Source: Candidatus Caldilinea saccharophila (GTDB lineage Bacteria > Chloroflexota > Anaerolineae > Caldilineales > Caldilineaceae). Taken from it: a DNA stretch of 64,000 nt. Shown piece after piece: positions 47,597 to 59,918 of the stretch. Numbering within the stretch: position 1 is the stretch's first letter; every line of letters starts with the position of its first letter. The notes under the pieces are model-generated. The model ran no database searches and was not told the origin of the DNA. It was given only the letters and a program-made list of their open reading frames with translations. The stretch is from NCBI GenBank assembly GCA_016710365.1, contig JADJVW010000006.1, positions 1-64,000 of the forward strand, given 5' to 3'. The position numbers and the translations under genes are program-made.

Positions 47597-47809
47597 CTAC
47601 GGCCCTAGCGGAAATTGCGAGGCGCCATCCACTGCGCCGCCCTCACGGTGTGGGACGCTGCTGTCTTCCAAAACGTTGCCATAGAGGTCGGTCACCCGAA
47701 AAGTATAGGGCCCTGGCCCCATGCCAGGGTTGGTCTGCACGAAGTAGTTATACTCCGTGCGAGGGACATTGACCCATGCGCCTGACAAACCTCCGTGGAA
47801 CGAATTCAT
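47597..47809 (-). pseudogene. Expansin-type (CBM63-like) C-terminal fragment
   Basis: A 70-residue frame with YNYFVQTNPGMGPGPYTFRV and TDLYGNVLEDSSVP, ending ASQFPLGP. This resembles the end of the second domain of bacterial expansins (YNYFV, GMGPGPxTxRVTDxxG pattern), which bind cellulose or the cell wall. Only the last half of that domain is present, and the rest is not found upstream in any frame, so it is probably a remnant. A possible extended -10, TGGTATGAT, lies on the minus strand at 47832-47824, so transcription cannot be excluded. Confidence 0.45.
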
Positions 47810-47872
47810 CTCAGACAGTCACTATCATACCAGATTTTACGATGTTGCCGCTGTGACAGAATGCATCCTACA

Positions 47873-47900
47873 TTGACCGTGCGCTTGTCCGTGGTAGAAT
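47873..47900 (+). promoter_or_regulatory. Promoter of secA
   Basis: TTGACC (47873-47878) and TAGAAT (47895-47900) are 16 bases apart, and TGG precedes the -10, giving an extended -10 as well. Transcription would start near 47907, about 100 bases before the secA ATG, leaving room for a regulatory leader; I see no clear structure in it. Confidence 0.7.
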
Positions 47901-48006
47901 GCACTGTTGCTGGCCTGGAATTCCTGGAGTGCGCAGGCAGATTTGTATGCGAAAGTTCGGCCGGGTCAGTTGTGCGCCGGTCGAGAGCTACCAAGGGAAC
48001 GTATTT

Positions 48007-50975
<2,969 letters not shown>

Positions 50976-51110
50976 GCGGAGTTGCGAGGGGCGAAAGCTT
51001 CGTTCACGCGCAGCTTGTCATACTTCATGAAGATAAAACAAATCGGCGCCGTTTCAGGGATTCACGAACCACCTGGAACGGCGTCTGTGTTGGCGAGCGT
51101 TGTTTCAAGC

Positions 51111-52453
51111 ATGAGAAGAGTGCCTCACAAGTGGAGGGAAGTGTTGTATAGCCTGGCGCGCATGGGCAGCGTAGCGGGCGTGGCGCTGACGGCGCTTATG
51201 CTGAGTCTGGCTACGGCGCACGCGCTGAGCGATCCAGCCGATGCGCCGCCAACCCAGACGGTCAGCATCCGCTCCAGCGCCGGCGTCACCTTTACGCTGA
51301 CCATTCCGGCGCGCCGCTCAGCGTCACCGCACCGATCACCGCGCTGCTGAATACACCAGTCGTCGCCGCGTCAGCCACTCTCACCGAACACACCGCATAC
51401 GTCGTCAAAACAGGTGACACCTTGTTCGAGATCGCACAGACGCTCGGCGTCGATATGCAGGCGCTGGCCGTCGCGAATCAGCTCGCCGATGTGAACATCA
51501 TCGAGGTGGGGCAGGTGCTGCACATGCCGGGGAGCACGACGCCACCAGGGCTGACGCAGCCGAGTTCACCACTGCCGCCGCCCGTGGTCGACGCCGCGGC
51601 CATCGCCGCGCGCATGACGCCGTCCGCGCAGCAGGCGCAGCCCGGCTCGCCCTTCCACCGCACTACCTGGCTGACCTATTACGGCCGCCCCGGCATCCCG
51701 GTCATGGGCATTCTGGGCGCGGACGATCCGCTGACCGTCACCGCGCAATTGCGCGCGCAGGCCGCGGCCTACGATGCCGCCAACGGCCCGGAACTGGGCG
51801 TGACGCCTGCTTTCCATCTCGTCTACGGCATGGCGACCAAGGCGCCCGGCGACGACGGCAAACATGTCAACTATCTACCCGACGCGGTGGTGCAGCAATA
51901 CATCGACGTGGCGCTGGCCGAGAATCTGGCTGTGATCCTCGACGTGCAGATCGGCGGCCACACCCCAGCCGAGTCGATTCAGCGTGCGCTGCCCTTTCTG
52001 CGCCATCCGAACGTGCACCTCGCCATCGACCCGGAGTTTGCCATGGTTGAGGCGGGGCAGGCGTGGCCGGGCAACCCGATCGGCTATGTCACGGCGGCGC
52101 AGGTCAATGAGGTGCAGCAGGTGATGGCGGAGTATCTGCGCGAACAGAAGCTGGCGGGGCCGCGCGTCCTGCTCGTGCATCAGTTCCAGAATACGATGAT
52201 TGTGGAGAAGGAGCAGCTTGACGCTACGCTGCCCGAGGTGGCGCTGACGCTCTCGGTCGACGGCTTTGGCTCGCCCTACGCCAAGATCACCAAGTACAAC
52301 GCGCTCGTCGATGGCGCCACGTCTTTTGCCGCCTTCAAACTTTTCTACGACTATGACGAGCCGCTGCTGAGCGAGGCGCAGGCGCTGGGCGTCGAGCCGG
52401 GGCTGGCCGGCTACGCGATCGGCGTCACCCCCAACCTGATCATCTACCAGTGA
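51111..52453 (+). CDS. Exported LysM protein with glycosidase-like TIM-barrel domain, frameshifted
   Basis: A hydrophobic export segment (ARMGSVAGVALTALMLSLAT) is followed after a frame change near 51315 by a LysM domain, AYVVKTGDTLFEIAQTLGVD and ANQLADVNIIEVGQVLHMPG (about 51395-51535). A Pro-rich linker leads to a domain of about 270 residues that begins TTWLTYYGRPGIPVMGILG and has LAVILDVQIGGH, VHLAIDPEFAMVEAGQ, GPRVLLVHQFQNTMI and VALTLSVDGFGSP, i.e. alternating strands and acidic residues at strand ends as in TIM-barrel glycosidase-like proteins. It may act on peptidoglycan or surface glycan. Start is uncertain: ATG 51111, TTG 51144 after GGAGGGA, or ATG 51165. Confidence 0.75.
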
Positions 52454-52487
52454 GAAGGGGCAGGTTTTGAGCAGTTTACAAAGGGAA

Positions 52488-52587
52488 CCACGAAGTCTCA
52501 AAGAACACAAAGGGGCACAAAGAGTCACCAAAATGATGTCTGCTGTGGATATCTTTGTGCTGCTTTGTGCCCTTAGCGTCTTCGTGG
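52488..52587. repeat. CCACGAAG/CACAAAG palindromic element, copy 3
   Basis: CCACGAAG (52488-52495) and its complement CTTCGTGG (52580-52587) bound an imperfect palindrome with AACACAAAGGGGCACAAAG on one side and CTTTGTGCTGCTTTGTGCCC on the other. It lies between the convergent ends of the LysM gene and the UroD-like gene and is related to the elements at 22508 and 22643. Confidence 0.75.
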
Positions 52588-52608
52588 TGAGGCTTTTCGA
52601 GCCGCTTC

Positions 52609-53850
52609 TTACAGCTTTTCTGCCTCTTCACGCGCCATCTGCACCCAGCGGACGACGCGATGCGGGTCATTGCAGATGGTGTGGTTGTCCTTCATGATCA
52701 CCTCGACGCGGCAGTCGCGCGTAGCGCGCAGGTCTGCGCGCAGGATGCCGCGCACTTTCTCTTCGTCAAAGCTGTCGCGCGCCAGATCGGCCGGGTTGGG
52801 CTTCATCGAGAGGATGTAGTTGGCGCCCAACTGTTCCGCCATGAAAGCGCGGTTGCTCCACGGGGAGACGGAGACGCGGCGCAGGCGTGGAATCTGCTTC
52901 ACGTACTCCCAGCGCTGGTCGAGCGGTTCGCAGCAGCCGTAGCAGTTCAGCCCAAAGCGTGACAAGATCGGCAGTTGGTAGGGCAGGACAAACTCGGCGA
53001 ACATTTTTGGCGAGACGCCCACCGTTTCCTGGCTTTCGCCAAAGCCCCACAGGTCACACGTGCGCACGCGGCCGATGAAGTCCGGCTGCGGCAGATCATC
53101 CGTCCAGCCAAAGCCGCCGGAGCCGACATACGTGCCGTCGTTGTTGAGGCTGAGCAGCCCCTCCTGTTCGAGCCAGTCGAGCTTGGCCAAGTGGCCGTCA
53201 CGCAGGAAGGCCATCACCTGGTGCAGCTCGTCCGGCGCATCTACCATGTCGTACATGATCTGCATCATCCCGCGCAGATTCACCAGCGTCCAGGTCATGC
53301 CGAGCGTCCACCACCAGAGCGTCTTGACGCGCACGGTGAGCAGATCGCCCAGAATTTCATCGGCCAGGGCTGCACGCTGTTGGGTGGCGGCTGCGTCCAC
53401 GGCAATCGTCGGGAAGCGCAGCTTGAGCAGATCGGCGTACTCCTTGAGCGGCGGATCCCAGGTGTAGGCGCCGCCGTGTTGGCCGCCAACGCGCGTCTCA
53501 TGCATGCCCCAGTCACTCTCGGTGGCGACGTGGGCCACGTCAAAGAAGGGGACGATCACGCGGTCGTCGCACATCTGCGTCCCCCAGAAGATCTCGCGAC
53601 GCAGGCGAAACTCCCACTCACGCGCCAGTTCGTTCTCGCACGCAAGCTGTTCGGGGCGGATGATCTCGTGCCAGCCGTTTTCCGGGTCGCAGAAGATCAC
53701 GGGACGCGTGGACTGCAGCGCGTTGTGGCGCCGCCAGAGGTCGCGCTTTTCGGCCTCGATCGGTCGCGCCGCCAGCTCCGCCACCTGCTGCGCCAGCGTG
53801 CGCAGAAGCTGGCGCTCTTTCGTGGTTAGTGTGGTTTGCTGATCGTTCAT
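52609..53850 (-). CDS. Uroporphyrinogen decarboxylase-like (UroD/MtaA superfamily) protein of a sugar operon
   Basis: A 413-residue protein of the UroD/cobalamin methyltransferase superfamily. Visible: ARPIEAEKRDLWRRHNALQS near 26, VIVPFFDVAHVATESDWG near 98, PPLKEYADLLKLRFP near 135, VNLRGMMQIMYDMVDAPDEL near 190, then FGLNCYGCCEPLDQRWEYVK near 305, where C-Y-G-C-C-E resembles the metal-binding His/Cys segment of MtaA-type methyltransferases, and RVSVSPWSNRAFMAEQLG. True heme-pathway HemE is shorter (about 350) with different conserved Arg. Last gene of the sugar operon; its start overlaps the upstream stop by ATGA. Likely role: breakdown of a modified sugar or a one-carbon transfer; this is inference. 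Confidence 0.82.
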   Translation of the reverse strand: MNDQQTTLTTKERQLLRTLAQQVAELAARPIEAEKRDLWRRHNALQSTRPVIFCDPENGWHEIIRPEQLACENELAREWEFRLRREIFWGTQMCDDRVIVPFFDVAHVATESDWGMHETRVGGQHGGAYTWDPPLKEYADLLKLRFPTIAVDAAATQQRAALADEILGDLLTVRVKTLWWWTLGMTWTLVNLRGMMQIMYDMVDAPDELHQVMAFLRDGHLAKLDWLEQEGLLSLNNDGTYVGSGGFGWTDDLPQPDFIGRVRTCDLWGFGESQETVGVSPKMFAEFVLPYQLPILSRFGLNCYGCCEPLDQRWEYVKQIPRLRRVSVSPWSNRAFMAEQLGANYILSMKPNPADLARDSFDEEKVRGILRADLRATRDCRVEVIMKDNHTICNDPHRVVRWVQMAREEAEKL

Positions 53851-54908
53851 CGTGTGTTTCGCCTTGCCATTGCTTCGACGGGCCACTCTGCCAGATCATC
53901 GACCAGTGGCAGGTCGACCCGATCGCCGCGCAACGCCGAAACGTACGCGGCCAGGTTGAGTTCGCTGCTCTCGAGCACGTTGGTCAGGCCCAGCATCGGC
54001 TCCGCGCCGCCGTCGAGCCATGCCACCAGGTCGGCCAGCAGGCAGTTCCAGATCGCCGCATAGCTGCTGCCGGGATGGTCTACGAAGGATTCCACCCGGT
54101 GACCGCCGGCATCCTCCACCACGATCTCATCCTCGCGGCGGATGCGAATCGCGCCGGTCGTGCCGAGAAGCGTCATGGTCCATTCGCCATTCATCGCCAT
54201 ACCCCCGTCCAGGATCGCTTTGCCGCCGTTGGCGAAGGCAAAGTAGGCGACGGCGTGATCCTCCATGGCATGGCCGTAGCCGCGCTGGTCGCGCACGCGT
54301 GCCTGGCCCAAAACCCACAGCACCGGCTGGTCGTCGTGGAAAAAGCGGAACATGTCCAGCCAGTGCGATCCCCACTCGCTCAGATCCCAGTCCGGCAGAC
54401 CGGCGATGCACATGAGCGGCTCACCGACCGCGCCGCCTGTGTACAACTCCTTGGCGCGTGCAAAGGCTGGAAAATAGCGCCGGATGTACGGCACGACGAT
54501 CTTGGTTCCCGATGCGGCCGCAGCCGCAGCCACCGCCGCAAGATCGGCCGGCGCGGCCAAAAAGGGCTTTTCGCAGATGATTCCTTTGACGCCAGCGTTG
54601 CACGCGTCGACGATCATCTGCCGGTGCAGCCCGACGTAGGTGCAGATGCTGACAATGTCGGGCTGCACCGTGGCCAGCATCTCCCGGTAGTCAGCAAAGC
54701 CTTGATCGATGTCAAAGGCTTCCTGGTAGGCGTGAAGATTTTCGGCGTTGATGTCCGCCACGGCGATGAGACGCGTGCGCTGACTGCGCCCGTAGGTCTC
54801 GCCGTGTGTGTAGCCGATGCGATGGCCGCCACCTTTGAAAAAGCCTTCGTCTTTGGCTTTGCCGGCTCCGATCACCGCGGCTGTGTAGATAGGTTCGGTC
54901 TCCGCCAC
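53847..54908 (-). CDS. Gfo/Idh/MocA family oxidoreductase
   Basis: An NAD(P)-dependent sugar or polyol dehydrogenase of 353 residues. TAAVIGAGKAKDEGFF at 9-24 is the Rossmann nucleotide site, RTRLIAVADINAENLHAY follows, IVSICTYVGLHRQMIVDACN near 86 and GIICEKPFLA near 110 with the E-K-P motif, then IVVPYIRRYFPAF and WDLSEWGSHWLDMFRFF near 174 with the catalytic-type Asp/His region. Substrate unknown. It starts 3 bases after the ThuA-like gene and overlaps the UroD-like gene, within one operon. Confidence 0.91.
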   Translation of the reverse strand: MAETEPIYTAAVIGAGKAKDEGFFKGGGHRIGYTHGETYGRSQRTRLIAVADINAENLHAYQEAFDIDQGFADYREMLATVQPDIVSICTYVGLHRQMIVDACNAGVKGIICEKPFLAAPADLAAVAAAAAASGTKIVVPYIRRYFPAFARAKELYTGGAVGEPLMCIAGLPDWDLSEWGSHWLDMFRFFHDDQPVLWVLGQARVRDQRGYGHAMEDHAVAYFAFANGGKAILDGGMAMNGEWTMTLLGTTGAIRIRREDEIVVEDAGGHRVESFVDHPGSSYAAIWNCLLADLVAWLDGGAEPMLGLTNVLESSELNLAAYVSALRGDRVDLPLVDDLAEWPVEAMARRNTR

Positions 54909-54911
54909 TGT

Positions 54912-55595
54912 TTATGCTCCTTCCAACGCATAGCGCACGGTGCTCTGCCAGATGCGATGTAGCACCGGCGCGGCAAAGGCGCGCAGATCGTGCCCGTTGG
55001 CAAGATAGATTGTGCGACCGGCGCCGGCTATGCGTCCCCCTTCGGCGGTGATGATCATCGGCCGGGCATTGCCTTCCCAGTCGGCTGTGGCGAGAATCTG
55101 AGTCTCCATGCCTGGAGTCACCCGCACGTTGTAGTAGAGTTCATCAAACAACGTATAGTCGCTGACGCCGGCTGTAACAGGATGCTCAACCGGCCCGATG
55201 TGGACGTTGTGTTCACCCAGTGGCGAGTGGGTGGTCTCGCCCCACACCCAGGTGAAGCCAAGCAACTCGCCGTAGCGCGGCCAGTCATCGTAGGAGGCGA
55301 TCCCGCCGTGATGAGCAATGACTGGGCGACCTGAGGCGACATACTCCTCGAAAGCGACCTGCTGGTGGGCTTGCAGCGGATGATAGACCATACTGCCCGC
55401 CCACTCGGCATCCATCCCCGTCCAGTGCAGCCCCATCGCCACAAAGAGATCGCACTCGTCGAGCTGGTCAAAGGCGGCGGCTCCGTCGATGATTTTGCAC
55501 TCATGCGCGGCGCCCAGCCAGCCTGCAATCTGCTGCGCCTGTTCGGCAACCGGATGAAAGCTCGGGCCGCCGACATGAAAGACGAGCGTCGCCAC
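54912..55595 (-). CDS. ThuA-like domain protein
   Basis: A 227-residue class I glutamine-amidotransferase-like fold of the ThuA group: LVFHVGGPSFHPVAEQAQQI at 4-23, CDLFVAMGLHWTG near 50, FEEYVASGRPVIAHHGGIAS near 82, LGEHNVHIGPVEHPVTAG near 125 and ANGHDLRAFAAPVLHRIWQS near 197. ThuA takes part in trehalose and other disaccharide use, with an unclear reaction. The start is GTG at 55595, sharing one base with the stop (TAGTG) of the upstream isomerase gene. Part of the sugar operon. Confidence 0.86.
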   Translation of the reverse strand: MATLVFHVGGPSFHPVAEQAQQIAGWLGAAHECKIIDGAAAFDQLDECDLFVAMGLHWTGMDAEWAGSMVYHPLQAHQQVAFEEYVASGRPVIAHHGGIASYDDWPRYGELLGFTWVWGETTHSPLGEHNVHIGPVEHPVTAGVSDYTLFDELYYNVRVTPGMETQILATADWEGNARPMIITAEGGRIAGAGRTIYLANGHDLRAFAAPVLHRIWQSTVRYALEGA

Positions 55596-56440
55596 TACTC
55601 CGCCCCCAGCGTCTTCAGATAGGCATAGCTCTTCTTCAGATTGTCTTCACCGCCCACTTCCAGAGTGGAATATTCGAGGTGCGGCGCGTCCTTGAGCGTG
55701 TTGTAGACGCCGGCAATATCGACCACGCCTTCGCCCAGCGCGATCGGCCCAAAGCCACAGCCGTACATTGTGCCGCGTTTGGCCTCCCAGTCGGCCGGCA
55801 GATCCTTCCAGTGCACGTGCATGATCTTGTCTTTGAAGACCCGCGCCATTTCCATCGGGTCCGCGCCGCCCAGCCACGAGTTGCCCGTGTCCAGGTTGAC
55901 GCCTAGATTTTCGGGCGCGCCCAGCATCTCCATGATATCCTGGATGCCCGAGATGGAGTCGGTCAGCATGCCGTGCGGCTCCAGCAAGAGATAGACGCCC
56001 AGGTCGTTGGCCAGACGCAGCGGCTCGTGGAGCTTCTCCGCCGTAATAAAGACGCGCTGGTCGTGGGTCAACTTGTGCCCCCATGCGGACTTGGGGTCGC
56101 CTTCCGTGGTGATGACGTGCTTGACGCCCATCGCCGCGGCCTGGCGCACCGCCTGCATCACCTCGTTGGTGGCATAGCGTGCGGGCGAGCTTGGATCCAG
56201 CAGGTTGGCGTGGGCGCAGAACGAGGTAATCGTCAACCCGTAGCTTTCAAAGAGGCGCTTGATGTCAAAGGGGTTGTCGTCCAAGCTGACGGTGGCGGCA
56301 AAGCCAAACTCGCGGCCCAGCAAGCCGCCGCGGTGGTTGTCCGTGACGTCTGCATAGCGAAAGCCCATGTCGCGAATACGGCCCAGTTGGTGCTCCAGCA
56401 GGGCAAAGGGATCGACGATAGCAAAACAACCGACTTTCAT
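55595..56440 (-). CDS. Sugar phosphate isomerase/epimerase (TIM barrel, AP endonuclease 2 fold)
   Basis: A 281-residue xylose-isomerase-like TIM barrel: HQLGRIRDMGFRYADVTDNH at 17-36, LTITSFCAHANLLDPSSP near 74-91, MGVKHVITTEGDPKS near 109, LANDLGVYLLLEPHGMLTD near 146-164 with the metal Glu, LGVNLDTGNSWLGGADP near 184 with the metal Asp and HVHWKDL near 214. The H-A-N, E-P-H, D-T-G and H-V-H elements are the typical metal ligands. It interconverts keto and aldo sugars or epimers such as inosose; the exact substrate is unknown. GAAAGGATTCT precedes the ATG. Confidence 0.88.
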   Translation of the reverse strand: MKVGCFAIVDPFALLEHQLGRIRDMGFRYADVTDNHRGGLLGREFGFAATVSLDDNPFDIKRLFESYGLTITSFCAHANLLDPSSPARYATNEVMQAVRQAAAMGVKHVITTEGDPKSAWGHKLTHDQRVFITAEKLHEPLRLANDLGVYLLLEPHGMLTDSISGIQDIMEMLGAPENLGVNLDTGNSWLGGADPMEMARVFKDKIMHVHWKDLPADWEAKRGTMYGCGFGPIALGEGVVDIAGVYNTLKDAPHLEYSTLEVGGEDNLKKSYAYLKTLGAE

Positions 56441-56467
56441 TAGAGAATCCTTTCAAAATAAGGGTCT

Positions 56468-58276
56468 TTATCCCTTGAGACCGGTCAGGGTGATGCCTTG
56501 TACAAAGTAGCGTTGAGCAAAAAAGAAGATCGTCAGGATTGGCACCAGTGAAATCACGGCGCCACCCATCAGCGCCGGCCAGTCGGTCCCGAACATGCTG
56601 CGCGAGACGACGGCCAGCCCCACCGGCAGGGTGCGCAGTTCGTTGGTGTTGATCACGATCAGCGGCCAGAGGAAGTCATTCCAGAAGTGCAGAAAAACGA
56701 AGACGCCCAGCGTTGCCAGGGCCGGCTTGGCCAGCGGCAGGATGATCCGCCAGTAGATGGCAAAGTAGCCGGCGCCGTCGATGCGCGCTGCATCCTCCAA
56801 CTCGGTGGGAATGGTTTGGAAAAATTGGCGCAGCAAAAAGGTGCCGAAGGCGCTGCCAAAGAGGAACGGCACTGTCAGCGCGAAATAGGTGTCGATCCAG
56901 CCGAGGTACTTGATCAAGATATAACCTGGAATCAACGTCACCTGGCCCGGAATCATCATGGTGGCAAGGTAGCCCATGAAGATCACATCGCGGCCGGGGA
57001 AGCGGACGCGGGCAAAAGCGTAGGCCGCCAGTGAGGAAAAAACAAGCTGGCACGCTGTAATCGTCACGGCAACTACTATGCTGTTGAAAAGCCAATTGCC
57101 GATTGGGGACATCGCGAAGAGACGCTCATAACCTTTCAACGTCCACGGATTGGGAAGCCACTGTGGCGGGTAGGTGAACACTTGGAATTGCTCTTTGAAG
57201 CTCGTGCTGATCATCCATACCAGCGGTAGCAGACAGGAGATGCTGAGGGCGATCAGGAAGATATGCACCGTCAATCGCCCAATCACCGGGCCAGCGCGAC
57301 GTGCAACATCAACCGCAGGAGTGGATGGTGCTGGGGGAGACTGAAGAGCAGGCAGTCGATTTTTGGTTGCACTCATAGCAAGCCTCTCTTCACCCCAGCT
57401 CATAGTAGGTTTGGCGGCCAGATAGCGCACCTGTACAAGTGTGATCACAAAAATCAGCACAAAGAGGATGTACGCCATCGCCGAGGCATACCCCATCTTG
57501 AAGAATTTGAAGGCGTTCTCCCAGATGTAGTAGTTGTAGACACGCGTGGCGTTGCCTGGTCCGCCACCTGTCATCACGTACACTATGTCAAAAGCTTGAA
57601 AGGCGCCGATCAGTGAAATCACCAGTACAAAGAAGAGGTGAGGACTCAGTAGCGGCAACGTAATTGACCAGAAGCGCTGCCAACTATTGGCGCCATCGAT
57701 GGCGGCGGCCTCATGCAACGACTGCGGCACATCCTGCAGACCGGCCAGGAAGATCACCATGTTGTAGCCCATGCTCTTCCAAATGACGGTCAGCGCCACC
57801 GCTGGCATCGCCCACCGGCTGTCGGTGATCCAGTTCTGCGGCGGGATGCCGAACCAGGAAGTGATCCAGTTCAGCACCCCAAACTCGCCGTTATAGAACC
57901 ACTTCCAGGCCAGCGCCACCGCAATGGTAGAGGCCACGACCGGGATGAAGAAGAGTGTGCGATAGATGCGCGTGCCGCGCAGCCCCAGATTCATGAGGAG
58001 CGCCAGGCCGAGCGAGACCACGATACCGACAGGCACCGTCAGCAGGGCATAGTAGACTGTGTTCCAGAGACTTGTCCAGAAGAGGTTATCCCTGGTCAAC
58101 AACGTCACATAGTTGCTTATGCCCACCCACTGCGGAGATGACAGCAGGTCCCATTCCGTGAAACTCAGCACCAGGCCGGCAACCACCGGCCCGGCGACAA
58201 AGATCAGGAAAGCGATAAAGTTGGGCGCAATGAAGGTGAAGCCCACGATCAGATGCTGCCGATTCGTGCGTGTCAT
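56468..58276 (-). CDS. ABC sugar permeases (MalF- and MalG-type) in one open frame
   Basis: Two complete binding-protein-dependent permease subunits are joined in frame. Part 1 (58276-57377, 300 residues) has six helices and the EAA loop EAAAIDGANSWQRFWSITLP near 189. Part 2 (57376-56468, 302 residues) has six helices and EDAARIDGAGYFAIYWRIIL near 487. They should form the membrane channel for the solute-binding protein encoded just upstream. Between them is an ATG at 57376 with GAGAGG 7 bases upstream, so part 2 could start there; in relatives the two are separate genes. Deleting one G from the GGGG near 57400 would end part 1 with a TGA overlapping that ATG. No ATPase subunit is in the operon; a shared MsmK-like one is expected elsewhere. 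Confidence 0.88.
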   Translation of the reverse strand: MTRTNRQHLIVGFTFIAPNFIAFLIFVAGPVVAGLVLSFTEWDLLSSPQWVGISNYVTLLTRDNLFWTSLWNTVYYALLTVPVGIVVSLGLALLMNLGLRGTRIYRTLFFIPVVASTIAVALAWKWFYNGEFGVLNWITSWFGIPPQNWITDSRWAMPAVALTVIWKSMGYNMVIFLAGLQDVPQSLHEAAAIDGANSWQRFWSITLPLLSPHLFFVLVISLIGAFQAFDIVYVMTGGGPGNATRVYNYYIWENAFKFFKMGYASAMAYILFVLIFVITLVQVRYLAAKPTMSWGEERLAMSATKNRLPALQSPPAPSTPAVDVARRAGPVIGRLTVHIFLIALSISCLLPLVWMISTSFKEQFQVFTYPPQWLPNPWTLKGYERLFAMSPIGNWLFNSIVVAVTITACQLVFSSLAAYAFARVRFPGRDVIFMGYLATMMIPGQVTLIPGYILIKYLGWIDTYFALTVPFLFGSAFGTFLLRQFFQTIPTELEDAARIDGAGYFAIYWRIILPLAKPALATLGVFVFLHFWNDFLWPLIVINTNELRTLPVGLAVVSRSMFGTDWPALMGGAVISLVPILTIFFFAQRYFVQGITLTGLKG

Positions 58277-58307
58277 AGATGTTTTTCCTAAGAGCCGCTA
58301 TCTGCAA

Positions 58308-59654
58308 TCAGTTGCTTGCAAAGGCTTCCTCAACTGCCTTCTGCATCACCGCCAGCGCCTCTTCGACCGTCTTTTCGCCATTGCCGATCAACCCGGTCTC
58401 CGGGATGATCACCGTATCGCGCAGCTCCACCCACTTCTCGTAATGCGGTGTAAACCAGGCATATTCCGCCGCATCGCCGTTGATGTTGAGGTTCTCCACC
58501 GGCGGGTTGGGGTTGGCAAGATAGACCTCGGACTCGTAGGCCGGGATGTAGGCGGGCGGGTAGATGATGCCCTTGGGCGCTGCAGCAAAGGCTGCTTCAT
58601 AGCCCGGCATGCCCATGAAGTACTTAATGAACTCCCAGGCGGTGTCCGGGTTCTTGGTGGTTTGGCTGGCGCAATAGGCGGTGCCGCCCGTGGCGTAGCC
58701 GCGTGTGCCATCGGCGCCGGCGGGTGCGATCTGCATGCCAAACGGCACCTGGCCAAACTTGTCCGGGGCGAAGACTAGCTCCCAGTAGCCGCCGACAAAC
58801 ATGGCAAGCCGCCCGGTGGCAAAGAGATCAGCGCCACCCATGCCGCCCTGCTGGAAGAATCCAGGACTGGGAGCGACCTTGTGGGTGTGAATCAGGTCGG
58901 ACCAGAACTGCATCCCCTCGACCGTCTTGGGATCATCAAACGTAGCTTTGGTCGGTGTTTCGACGCTGTCGGCCACTGTGCCGCCGTTGCTGTAAACGAA
59001 CAGGTTGCGATCGGCGGCGGTCTCTGCCAGATGGAAACCGTACTGACTCGTGCGGTCACCCTCGGTCTTGGTCGTGGCCTGTGCCGCCGCCAGCAGATCA
59101 GCGTTGCGCCACTCGTTGGTCGGATAATCAAGACCAGCGGCGTCGAAGTGATCCTTGTTGTAGAAGAGGCAGCAGATCGGCTGGACGTCATAGGGAATAC
59201 CCCAGACCTTGCCGTCCACCGTGTAACGACCGATCAACTTGGGGAAAAAGTCGGTCGCTTTGAAAACCTGGTCCGCCTCCAGCAGCGGCGTAAGGTCAAG
59301 CAGCACATTCTTGCGCACAAACTGGATGAACGGCGTGTTCTCCACACCCAGCACGTCCGGCGGTGTATCGGCAGCGATCTGGGTCAGAATCTTGGGCAGG
59401 TATTCCTCTGAAGGAGTAACCTGCGTTTCCACCGTCACGCCGGGGTTATCCTGCTCAAACTGGTCTACCAGCCCGGCCCAGCCTGCGGTCTGGTCCACGG
59501 CGTAGAAGCTGGCAACCACCAGTTTCCTGGCAGCTTCGGCTGGTGCGGCGTCTCCCGCAGCGGGTGCGCTCCCCGGCGCACAGGCCGCCACCATCACGCC
59601 TACACTACCGATGCCGACTGCCTTGAGAAAATCGCGACGACTCAAGCCATTCAT
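58308..59654 (-). CDS. Family 1 extracellular solute-binding lipoprotein
   Basis: The N-terminus has SRRDFLKAVG, a twin-arginine export signal, and VMVAAC near residue 25 as a lipobox, so the protein is folded before export and lipid-anchored. The rest is a type-1 sugar-binding protein of 448 residues: GLVDQFEQDNPGVTVETQVT near 62-81, YTVDGKVWGIPYDVQPICCL near 145, RLAMFVGGYWELVF near 282 and TKNPDTAWEFIKYFMGMPGY near 330. It captures a sugar for the permeases encoded next. AGGAGGAACAA precedes the ATG. It is the first gene of the operon and is divergent from the AraC regulator gene. Confidence 0.93.
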   Translation of the reverse strand: MNGLSRRDFLKAVGIGSVGVMVAACAPGSAPAAGDAAPAEAARKLVVASFYAVDQTAGWAGLVDQFEQDNPGVTVETQVTPSEEYLPKILTQIAADTPPDVLGVENTPFIQFVRKNVLLDLTPLLEADQVFKATDFFPKLIGRYTVDGKVWGIPYDVQPICCLFYNKDHFDAAGLDYPTNEWRNADLLAAAQATTKTEGDRTSQYGFHLAETAADRNLFVYSNGGTVADSVETPTKATFDDPKTVEGMQFWSDLIHTHKVAPSPGFFQQGGMGGADLFATGRLAMFVGGYWELVFAPDKFGQVPFGMQIAPAGADGTRGYATGGTAYCASQTTKNPDTAWEFIKYFMGMPGYEAAFAAAPKGIIYPPAYIPAYESEVYLANPNPPVENLNINGDAAEYAWFTPHYEKWVELRDTVIIPETGLIGNGEKTVEEALAVMQKAVEEAFASN

Positions 59655-59918
59655 TTGTTCCTCCTATAACTGGAAAGTTACGTAAAAATATCAGGCGATC
59701 CGATGCGGCATACGTGGCATGAACTAAGAACATCTAAAGCAGCAAACACGTAAACTTGGAACTCTAAATTCAGGCTGTACAAAACAAGACAAAGTGGGAA
59801 GCACACGGGAGCGACTTGACGATACCCCAAAAGGGCGCTATAGTCTTGCAGGATCGTCCGCTACTTTCCACCGGTAAATTTTGAACATCCCCCTGGCGCC
59901 AAATCAGGAGGAGTCCTT
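59655..59918. promoter_or_regulatory. Divergent control region of the sugar operon and its regulator
   Basis: This 264-base region separates the solute-binding protein gene (-) from the AraC-type gene (+). Bases 59816-59844 form a promoter for the regulator: TTGACG, 17-base spacer, TATAGT. I cannot identify a clear promoter for the operon. AraC-type proteins usually bind direct repeats in such regions; none is certain by eye. Confidence 0.55.

Noticed and set aside
52609..53850. Calling the UroD-like gene hemE
   Set aside because: It is longer than HemE, has a CYGCCE segment and is coupled to sugar genes; no heme-pathway gene is adjacent.
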